From Aurantimonas sp. Leaf443 (lineage in GTDB: Bacteria > Pseudomonadota > Alphaproteobacteria > Rhizobiales > Rhizobiaceae), in contig NZ_LMRD01000006.1 of assembly GCF_001425575.1 (NCBI RefSeq), positions 64,513 to 128,512 on the forward strand: a stretch of 64,000 bases of DNA, read 5' to 3'. Positions 57,809 to 64,000 of this stretch are shown here, piece after piece. Made by a program: the position numbers and the translations under genes. A model generated the notes under the pieces. The model saw nothing but the letters and a program-made list of their open reading frames with translations, was not told where the DNA came from and made no database searches. Position 1 is the stretch's first letter; every line of letters begins with the position of its first letter.

Positions 57809-58098
57809 GGGAGAACTCCTTCGGGCGCTGACGGGGCGCCGACGCACAAGATAGAGCCCGCGGCGCCGGAGGGCGACACGGGCGAGCGGGTCTAGCAAGG
57901 ATCGCGGGTGAGGCGAAGGTCCCGCCGCCCCGGCGGCGACGCGAACTCCCCGGCAAAGGCCGGCCGTCCGACGACGCACGACCCTCACCCACGGACCTTG
58001 CCGGCGATAGATGGGACAGGCTCGCCGAGACGCAACGGCGGACTGGAACGATTCTCGTTTCGCCGTCCGCGCGCCTCGATCCGCCTCACAGGGCCAAG

Positions 58099-58542
58099 CT
58101 ACTGCGCCGCTTCCAGGCGCCGCGAGGGGATGACGGAATGGATCGACCCGATCGTCTCGATGGAGCGGATGCGGTCGTCGCTCGTGAAGGCGAACCAGTA
58201 CATGGTCGTGCCGGTGATGAGCGTGCCGGTCTTCTCGTCGAGCCGCGTCCAGTTGCAGCGGCTGGCGGCGCAGTCGTCCTCGACGAGGATGCCGCGCTGT
58301 TCGTAGGAAATGTAGGAGGTGCGCCGGATCAGCTCGTCCAGGAAGGCCTTGGCTTCTTCCTCGCCATGCAGGCGGAACTCGCCTTCGAGACGCCCGTACC
58401 AGGGCGCGTCCGTGCCTGCATTCATGCGCTGGTTGAACACAGCGCCGGGTCCGAAATGCCTCGCGATGGCGCCCTGCCGGCCTGCCATCACCGCTTCCAT
58501 CACCTCTTCGACCACCAGGCGCTTCGCGTCGGTGTCACTCAT
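58099..58542 (-). CDS. NTF2-like (SnoaL-fold) protein of unknown function
   Basis: A 147-residue cone-shaped alpha+beta protein of the NTF2-like superfamily: N-terminal helix VVEEVMEAVMAGRQGAIARH, then FGPGAVFNQRMNAG, YEQRGILVEDDCAASRCNWT and a final strand RIRSIETIGSIHSVI. No catalytic residues of a known subfamily stand out, so the substrate is unknown. Start ATG 58542 has a GGAG site; an ATG four codons earlier is possible. It is downstream of hss on the same strand but separated by the hairpin at 58611-58638. Confidence 0.65.
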   Translation of the reverse strand: MSDTDAKRLVVEEVMEAVMAGRQGAIARHFGPGAVFNQRMNAGTDAPWYGRLEGEFRLHGEEEAKAFLDELIRRTSYISYEQRGILVEDDCAASRCNWTRLDEKTGTLITGTTMYWFAFTSDDRIRSIETIGSIHSVIPSRRLEAAQ

Positions 58543-58602
58543 CGGCTTCTCCATGGGAGCCGGCGATGGGCTCCGTTCGGAGCGTCCCCGCTGCCGTCGC
58601 AG

Positions 58603-58638
58603 CGAGAAAGCTCGGCCATGGCAAGAACCACGGCCGAG
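58603..58638 (-). terminator. Terminator between hss and the NTF2-like gene
   Basis: On the minus strand an 11-bp stem CTCGGCCGTGG/CCATGGCCGAG (one G-U pair, 6-base loop) starts 10 bases after the hss stop and is followed by CTTTCTCG. It probably ends the hss transcript. Confidence 0.65.
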
Positions 58639-58648
58639 CGAAGAACGA

Positions 58649-60094
58649 TCAGCGAACCAGAATGTTCCGGAACTGCCAGGGATCCTTGTCGTCGATGTCC
58701 TCGGGGAAGAGGCCCGGCCGGTCCTGCAGCGGCGTCCAGTCGGTGTAGTAGCCCTTCACCGGGCCGAGATAGGGCTTCTGCACCTCGAGGCAGCGCTTGT
58801 AGTCGATCTCGTCGGCCTCGACGATGCCGGCCTCCGGGTTCTCCAGCGCCCAGACCATGCCGGCCAGCACGGCCGAGGTGACCTGCAGGCCCGTCGCGTT
58901 CTGATAGGGCGCGAGGCGGCGCGTCTCTTCCAGCGAGAGCTGCGAGCCGTACCAGTAGGCGTTCTTCTCGTGGCCGTAGAGGAGGACGCCGAGCTCGTCG
59001 ATGCCCTCGACCAGCTCGTTCTCGTCGAGCACGTGGTGCTGCGGCTGGATCTTGCCTGCGGCGCCGAACAGCTCGTGCAGCGACAGGACGGCGTCGTTGC
59101 AGGGATGGTAGGCGTAGTGGCAGGTCGGACGATAGGTGACTTCGTCCTCCTTGTTGCGGTGGGTGAAGTAGTCCGCGATCGAGATGGACTCGTTGTGCGT
59201 CACCAGGAAGCCGTACTGGGCGCCCGGCGTCGGGCACCAGGAGCGTACGCGCGTGTTGGCGCCCGGCTGCTCCAGGTAGATCGCGGCCTGGCAGCCCTTC
59301 TTGTGCTCCTTGGCGTTCTTGGGCATCCACTTCTCGTGCGTGCCCCATCCGAGCTCGGCCGGCTGCATGCCCTCGGAGAGGAAGCCCTCGACCGACCACG
59401 TGTTCCAGAACACGTCGCGCGGCTTGGGCTTGGCGGCGACCTGCGTGTCGCGCTCGGCGATGTGGATGCCCTTGACGCCGACCTTCTTCATCAGCTTGGC
59501 CCAGCCCTCGCGGTCGGACGTGGCCGGCTCCTCGAAGTCGAGCCCGGTGTCGCGGGCGATGTCGACGAGCGCCTGCTTGACGAACCAGGAGACCATGCCC
59601 GGATTGGCGCCGCATGTGGAGACGGCCGTGGTGCCGCCGGGGTTCTTGCGCTTCTCCTTGCGCAGCGTCTCGCGCAGCGCGTAATTCGTGCGGTCGGCGT
59701 TGGAGAGCGTCTCGTCGAAATAGAAGCCGAGCCAGGGCTCGACCACGGTGTCGATGTAGAGGACGCCGAGCTCGCGGCACAGGCGCATGAGGTCGACCGA
59801 CGAGGTGTCGACCGAGAGGTTCACGCAGAAGCCCTGGCCGGCGCCCTCGGTGAGGAGCGGCGTCAGGAGATCGACGTAGTTCTTGCGCGTCACGGCTTCC
59901 TGCACGAAGCGGACGCCGCGCTCGTCGAGCAGCGCCTTGTCGCGGTCGAGCGGGTCGATGACGGTGAAGCGCGAGCGGTCGTATTCGAAATGGCGCTCGA
60001 TGAGCGGCAGCGTGCCCTTGCCGATCGATCCGAAGCCGATCATGACGATCGGGCCGGTGATCTTGCCGTGGACCGGATGCTTCTCTTTGGCCAT
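58649..60094 (-). CDS. hss: Homospermidine synthase
   Basis: A 481-residue NAD-dependent enzyme that makes sym-homospermidine from putrescine (and spermidine), the typical rhizobial polyamine. The Rossmann start IVMIGFGSIGKGTLPLIERH, the VNLSVDTSSVDLMRLC block, STCGANPGMVSWFVKQA, NTWSVEGFLSEGMQPAELGW and the C-terminal CHYAYHPCNDA are diagnostic of the bacterial Hss family (usually 475-480 residues). Cytoplasmic; single-gene unit ended by the hairpin at 58603-58638. Confidence 0.97.
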   Translation of the reverse strand: MAKEKHPVHGKITGPIVMIGFGSIGKGTLPLIERHFEYDRSRFTVIDPLDRDKALLDERGVRFVQEAVTRKNYVDLLTPLLTEGAGQGFCVNLSVDTSSVDLMRLCRELGVLYIDTVVEPWLGFYFDETLSNADRTNYALRETLRKEKRKNPGGTTAVSTCGANPGMVSWFVKQALVDIARDTGLDFEEPATSDREGWAKLMKKVGVKGIHIAERDTQVAAKPKPRDVFWNTWSVEGFLSEGMQPAELGWGTHEKWMPKNAKEHKKGCQAAIYLEQPGANTRVRSWCPTPGAQYGFLVTHNESISIADYFTHRNKEDEVTYRPTCHYAYHPCNDAVLSLHELFGAAGKIQPQHHVLDENELVEGIDELGVLLYGHEKNAYWYGSQLSLEETRRLAPYQNATGLQVTSAVLAGMVWALENPEAGIVEADEIDYKRCLEVQKPYLGPVKGYYTDWTPLQDRPGLFPEDIDDKDPWQFRNILVR

Positions 60095-60263
60095 CGTGTC
60101 TTCTTCCCTGTGGCGTGGCAGGCCGAACGCGGCCGGCGATGCTCAGCGGCTAGACCAGTTCGCTGTCAAATAAAAGGGGAGGCGCTGCAGCCCTCTCATG
60201 TGTTCCCGTGCGCGGACGGGGCCGGCAGGTGACTTCCGGGCGATGGCCGGGCAAGGAAGCGGC

Positions 60264-61223
60264 ATGGATCTTCCCGCCCCCCTCCGCCAGGCGATCGCCG
60301 ACCTTCTCGACCCCGTGCCGCTCGCCGACCTGAAGGCGGCGGGTTTCGCGCTCTCGGCGCGCTACCGGGCCGAGACGCGCGACGGGCGCCTGCACCTGTC
60401 GGACGACCTCCTCGCCATGGCCTATCTCGCGACGCGCCTTCCCGCGACCTATGCCGCCGTCCGCGCCAGCCTGTCGGCGCTGGCCGAAGCGCGCCCCGAC
60501 GTCTCGCCCGCGAGCCTTCTCGACATCGGCGCCGGCCCCGGCACGGTGCTGCATGCCGCGCAGGACCTCTGGCCCGGGCTCGGCGAGGCACGGCTGGTGG
60601 AGGCGAGCGCGCCGATCCGCGCGCTCGGCGAGCGCCTTCTCGCCTGCCTGCCGACGGTGAGCGCGCGCTACGAGGCGCGGGACCTGCGATACGGCACGCC
60701 CGGGCGGGCCGACCTCGTGACGGCAACCTACCTGCTCGACGAACTGTCGCCCGGCGAGCAGGGCGCGCTGGTCGATTCGCTCTGGCAGGCCTGCGGCGAG
60801 GCGCTTCTCCTCGTGGAGCCCGGCACGCCCGCCGGCTGGCGGCGCATCCTCGCCGCGCGCGACCGGCTGCTGCGCGCCGGCGCGTCGATCCTCGCCCCGT
60901 GCCCGCACGCGCTGGCCTGTCCGCTCGCGGCGCCCGACTGGTGCCACTTCGCCGAGCGCCTGCCGCGCTCGCGCCTGCACCGCCTCGCCAAGGAGGCCGA
61001 CGTGCCCTTCGAGGACGAGAAGTTCGTCTATCTCGCCGCCGCCCGCAGGCCCGGCGAGCCGCCGGCCGCGCGCGTCCTGGCGCCGCCGCGCGCCGGCAGC
61101 GGCAAGGTTCAGCTGAAGCTCTGCCGCAGTGACGGGCGCTGCGGCGAACGCCTCGTCACGCGGCGCGAGGGCGAGGCCTTCCGGGCGGCCCGGCGGGCGG
61201 AATGGGGCGACGGGTTCGCCTGA
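60264..61223 (+). CDS. Rsm22/METTL17-type ribosome-assembly protein, [4Fe-4S]
   Basis: A 319-residue methyltransferase-fold protein of the Rsm22 (COG5459) family. SAM-like motif LLDIGAGPGTVLHAAQ at about 90-105, TATYLLDELSPGEQ, and a cysteine set C213-x5-C219-x7-C227 (CPHALAC, then a Trp-Cys pair) with C287 (KLC). This spacing agrees with the iron-sulfur cysteines of mitochondrial METTL17, a small-subunit assembly factor. It probably helps 30S assembly in an iron-dependent way. ATG 60264 has an AAGGA site 6 bases away; an in-frame ATG at 60198 is less likely. Confidence 0.85.
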   Translation: MDLPAPLRQAIADLLDPVPLADLKAAGFALSARYRAETRDGRLHLSDDLLAMAYLATRLPATYAAVRASLSALAEARPDVSPASLLDIGAGPGTVLHAAQDLWPGLGEARLVEASAPIRALGERLLACLPTVSARYEARDLRYGTPGRADLVTATYLLDELSPGEQGALVDSLWQACGEALLLVEPGTPAGWRRILAARDRLLRAGASILAPCPHALACPLAAPDWCHFAERLPRSRLHRLAKEADVPFEDEKFVYLAAARRPGEPPAARVLAPPRAGSGKVQLKLCRSDGRCGERLVTRREGEAFRAARRAEWGDGFA

Positions 61224-61245
61224 CGGCCCCGCCGGCCCTGGTCCG

Positions 61246-63075
61246 TCAGGGCTCCATGCCCTCCAGCTCGTCGATGAAGCCGGAGATGACGGCCAGACCC
61301 TTCGACCAGAAGGCCGGGTCGGAGGCGTCGAGGCCGAAGGGGCGCAGCAGTTCCGAATGGTGCTTGGTGCCGCCCGCCGTCAGCATCTCGAAATACTTCT
61401 CCTGGAAGCCGTTCTCGGACTGCCGGTAGACGGCGTAGAGCGAGTTCACGAGGCAGTCGCCGAAGGCGTAGGCGTAGACGTAGAAGGGCGAGTGGACGAA
61501 GTGCGGGATATAGGTCCAGTACGTTTCGTAGCCCGCGCCGAGATGGATCGCCGGCCCGAGGCTGCGGCCCTGCACGTCCAGCCAGAGCTCGCCGATGCGC
61601 TCGGCCGTCAGCTCGCCCTCGCGCCGCTCGGTGTGGAGCGCCCGCTCGAACTCGTAGAAGGCGATCTGGCGCACCACCGTGTTGATCATGTCCTCCACCT
61701 TGGAGGCGAGCAGGGTGCGCCGTTCCTGCGGGGTGCGCGCCCCGTCGAGCAGCGAGCGGAAGGTCAGCATCTCGCCGAAGACGGAGGCGGTCTCGGCCAG
61801 CGTCAGCGGCGTCGCGGCCATCAGCGCGCCCTGCCGACCGGCCAGGACCTGATGGACGCCGTGGCCGAGCTCGTGGGCGAGCGTCATCACGTCGCGCGGC
61901 TTGCCCATGTAGTTGATGAGAACATAGGGGTGCACGCTCGGCACGGTCGGGTGCGCGAAGGCGCCCGGCGACTTGCCCGGCCGGTTCGCCGCGTCGATCC
62001 AGCCGCGGTCGAAGAAGCGCTCGGCGATCTCGGCCATGTCGGGCGAAAAGCCGGCATAGGCCTCCAGGATCGTGCGGCGCGCCTCGCCCCAGGAGATGTC
62101 GCGGCGCGACTGGTTGGGCAGCGGCGCGTTGCGGTCGTAGTGTTCCAGCCGGTCGAGGCCGAGCCAGCGGGCCTTCATCGCGTAGTAGCGATGCGAGATC
62201 GCGGGATAGGCGTCGGCGACGGCCGCCGCCAGCGCATCCACCACGCCGCGCTCGACGCGGTTGGCGAGATGGCGCGAGTCGGCGACGTCCGAGAAGCCGC
62301 GCCAGCGGTCGGAGATTTCCTTGTCCTTGGCGAGCGTGTTGGTGATGAGCGTGAACGTGCGCAGGTTCTGCGAGAAGACGTTGCCGAGCGCGACCGCCGC
62401 CTTGCGGCGCGTCTCGCGCTCGGGATCCTGCAGGAGGTTCAGCGTGGCCTCCAGCGCCATGTCGTCGCCGTCGACGGTGAAGCGCAGGGCCGTCATCGTC
62501 TCGTCGAAGAGGCGGTTCCAGGCCGAGCCCCCGGTCATCGACTTCTCGTGGAACAGTTCCTCGACCCGGTCCTCGAGCTGGTGCGGCTTGTCCTTGCGCA
62601 GGTCGACGATCCACGGCCGGTAATGGGCGAGGGCGGGGTCGCGCTCCATGGCGGCGTCCATCGCCGCGTCGTCGACGCGGTTCAGTTCCAGCGGGAAGAA
62701 CAGGAGGCGGGCGGAGATGTCGACGATCCTGCCCTGCACGTCGCCGTAGAACTTGGAGCGCACCGGATCGGACGTGTCGCCGGAATAGACGAGGCCGGCA
62801 TAGGAGATGATGCGGCCGAGAAGGTCCTCCAGCGCCTCGAACTCCTTCAGCGCCTCGCCGAGCCCGCCCGCCGGAGAGGCCGCGACCCCTGCGAGCGTGC
62901 CGCGCCACCTGGCCTGGAAGGCGGCGGCCTCGAGCCCGGCGCGCGACAGGTCCTCGGCGAGCAGCGGACTGTCCATCGACGGGTAGAGATCGTCGAGGTT
63001 CCATTCGGGAAGGGTTTCGGTCAGCCCGCCGGCTGCCTCCAGGGCAGAGCGTAGAATCCGCAGGATCGGGATCAT
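61246..63075 (-). CDS. pepF: Oligoendopeptidase F, M3 family metalloprotease
   Basis: A 609-residue zinc metalloendopeptidase that cuts oligopeptides in the cytoplasm. The zinc motif HELGH lies in DVMTLAHELGHGVHQ; the third ligand is the Glu of the following ETASVFGEM helix. The N-terminal helical lid (LPEWNLDDLYPSMDSP) and IHLGAGYETYWTYIPHF, HSPFYVYAYAFGDCLVN and the C-terminal GFIDELEGMEP are typical. Length is close to 600, as usual. It is followed by 22 bases before the convergent rsm22 stop. Role: peptide turnover. Confidence 0.95.
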   Translation of the reverse strand: MIPILRILRSALEAAGGLTETLPEWNLDDLYPSMDSPLLAEDLSRAGLEAAAFQARWRGTLAGVAASPAGGLGEALKEFEALEDLLGRIISYAGLVYSGDTSDPVRSKFYGDVQGRIVDISARLLFFPLELNRVDDAAMDAAMERDPALAHYRPWIVDLRKDKPHQLEDRVEELFHEKSMTGGSAWNRLFDETMTALRFTVDGDDMALEATLNLLQDPERETRRKAAVALGNVFSQNLRTFTLITNTLAKDKEISDRWRGFSDVADSRHLANRVERGVVDALAAAVADAYPAISHRYYAMKARWLGLDRLEHYDRNAPLPNQSRRDISWGEARRTILEAYAGFSPDMAEIAERFFDRGWIDAANRPGKSPGAFAHPTVPSVHPYVLINYMGKPRDVMTLAHELGHGVHQVLAGRQGALMAATPLTLAETASVFGEMLTFRSLLDGARTPQERRTLLASKVEDMINTVVRQIAFYEFERALHTERREGELTAERIGELWLDVQGRSLGPAIHLGAGYETYWTYIPHFVHSPFYVYAYAFGDCLVNSLYAVYRQSENGFQEKYFEMLTAGGTKHHSELLRPFGLDASDPAFWSKGLAVISGFIDELEGMEP

Positions 63076-63196
63076 GCAATCGGTCTCGTCTGGTTGCGAC
63101 GCCCTTGGGAAAGCGTCTCTCTATGTCTTCGGTCAAAAGATCGGGAGTTTGGAAGATACCGTTGTCCGTGCCGCTTCAGCCGGCCTTCACGCCCTT

Positions 63197-63213
63197 CGTG
63201 CCAGATTGGCACG
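63197..63213. promoter_or_regulatory. Inverted repeat upstream of the NtrC-type regulator
   Basis: CGTGCCA-GAT-TGGCACG is a perfect 7-bp inverted repeat 32 bases before the ATG at 63246. Its place in the 170-base divergent gap with pepF suggests an operator, possibly for autoregulation. Confidence 0.5.
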
Positions 63214-63245
63214 TATCGAGATAGCGCAGGGAACAGGCGGCTGGC

Positions 63246-64000
63246 ATGACCGAAATGGTCCTCATCGTCGATGACGATCCTATACAGCGTCGCTTGCTGG
63301 ACGCACAGGTCTCGCGCATGGGGCTGACGCCGCTCGTCTGCTCGGGCGGGGCCGCCGCGCTGACGCTGCTGCGCGCCAAGGCCCAGGAGATCGGGGCGAT
63401 GGTGCTCGATCTCGTGATGCCCGATCTGGGCGGGCTGGAGGTGCTGCGCGAGATGGACGCGGCCGGAATCCAGGTGCCCGTCGTCGTGCAGACCGCCAAG
63501 GGCTCGCTCGAGACGGTGGTGGAGGCGATGCGCGCCGGGGCCTTCGACTTCGTGGTGAAGCCCGCGAGCCCCGAGCGCATGGCGCTCGCCATCGACGCGG
63601 CGGTGCGGCTCAGCCGCGCCGGCGGCCGGGCTCATGCCGCAGGCGCCGCTTCGCAGGCCTTGCCGGACCGCCCGCCGCTCGACATGCCCGATGCCGGCCC
63701 CGCCATGCGCCCGCTCCTCGCCATGGCCGAGCGCGCGGCCGGCTCGTCCATTCCGCTCCTCATCGGCGGCGAGACGGGCGTGGGCAAGGAATGGCTCGCC
63801 CGCGCGATCCATGCTGCGGGCCCGCGCGCGTCACGGCCCTTCGTCGCGGTGAACTGCGGCGCCGTGCCCGCCGATCTCGTGGAGAGCATCCTCTTCGGCC
63901 ATGCCAAGGGCGCCTTCACGGACGCCCGCGAAGCTCAGCCCGGACGCTTCGTGGAAGCCGACGGCGGGACGCTGCTCCTCGACGAGATCGCCGAACTGCC
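63246..64000 (+). CDS. NtrC-type sigma-54-dependent response regulator, N-terminal part
   Basis: Only 251 codons are in the window; the gene continues past the right edge. A receiver domain (MTEMVLIVDDDPIQRRLL; phospho-acceptor D55 in MVLDLVMPDLGG; KPASPERM) is joined by a linker of about 20 residues to a AAA+ domain: Walker A GETGVGKE at about 175-182 and the start of Walker B (TLLLDEIAEL) at 64000. The sigma-54-contacting loop reads KGAFTDA instead of GAFTGA, with Asp for the second Gly. It is divergent from pepF. Target genes are not visible. Confidence 0.88.
   Translation, partial: MTEMVLIVDDDPIQRRLLDAQVSRMGLTPLVCSGGAAALTLLRAKAQEIGAMVLDLVMPDLGGLEVLREMDAAGIQVPVVVQTAKGSLETVVEAMRAGAFDFVVKPASPERMALAIDAAVRLSRAGGRAHAAGAASQALPDRPPLDMPDAGPAMRPLLAMAERAAGSSIPLLIGGETGVGKEWLARAIHAAGPRASRPFVAVNCGAVPADLVESILFGHAKGAFTDAREAQPGRFVEADGGTLLLDEIAEL

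Noticed and set aside
63207..63222. Possible sigma-54 promoter (TGGCAC-N5-TTGC) upstream of the NtrC-type gene
   Set aside because: The -24 half fits, but the -12 half reads GAGA instead of TTGC; the TGGCAC is part of the inverted repeat.

Overview
The window is a gene-dense, very GC-rich (roughly 70 % by eye, not computed) stretch of alphaproteobacterial chromosome. Several genes point to Hyphomicrobiales (Rhizobiales), perhaps an Aurantimonas/Aureimonas-like lineage: a C4-type 5-aminolevulinate synthase, homospermidine synthase, CpdR, a Brucella Omp10-like lipoprotein, a ROSE-type RNA thermometer ahead of a small heat-shock gene, and an MmgR/alpha-r8-like small RNA. Genus placement is inference. 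There is no rRNA, CRISPR array, insertion sequence, prophage or replication origin. The only element of mobile character is one VapBC pair.

Region by region. 1-6.3 kb: the start of pyrD, a DUF952 protein, an HSL-type esterase, YjbQ, and a convergent two-component pair (LuxR-type regulator plus SSF-transporter/histidine-kinase/receiver hybrid) resembling CrbR/CrbS. 6.4-11.5 kb: mscL, an aminotransferase coupled to an AbrB-type membrane protein, a cupin, hemA and a small basic protein. 11.6-16.6 kb: a divergent sugar epimerase and phosphoglycosyl transferase, a DXR-like/SAF oxidoreductase coupled to an EEP nuclease with no normal start codon, and a methyltransferase-MarR pair. 16.8-20.5 kb: a minimal ethanolamine module (eutB, eutC, permease) without microcompartment genes. 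20.5-28.2 kb: a complete propionyl-CoA to succinyl-CoA operon (pccB, epimerase, mutase, pccA) with a divergent ScfR/PccR-type regulator and a perfect inverted repeat between them.

28.3-39.4 kb: a Tat-type GH3 beta-glucosidase, an FAD oxidoreductase, tRNA-Val(GAC), cpdR with its terminator, an N-formylglutamate amidohydrolase-like gene, the small RNA with promoter and terminator, a PldB-like lipase, a PepSY-like exported protein, the RpoH-promoter/ROSE/hsp20 unit, an RMF-like protein, a threonine aldolase and a methyltransferase. 39.4-50.4 kb: a CHASE2 adenylate cyclase, then gltB and gltD separated by vapBC and a glutathione S-transferase gene.

50.5-64 kb: an SGNH-fold periplasmic protein that seems to lack its catalytic Ser and His, beside a lytic transglycosylase, then galU, an outer-membrane beta-barrel, hemH, an omp10-like lipoprotein, an NTF2-like protein, homospermidine synthase, an Rsm22-type ribosome-assembly protein with an iron-sulfur cysteine pattern, pepF, and the start of an NtrC-type regulator cut by the window end. 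Most of this is core metabolism and envelope biology. The most interesting signals are the two RNA regulators, the propionate operon operator, the hybrid sensor transporter, and proteins with altered key residues.
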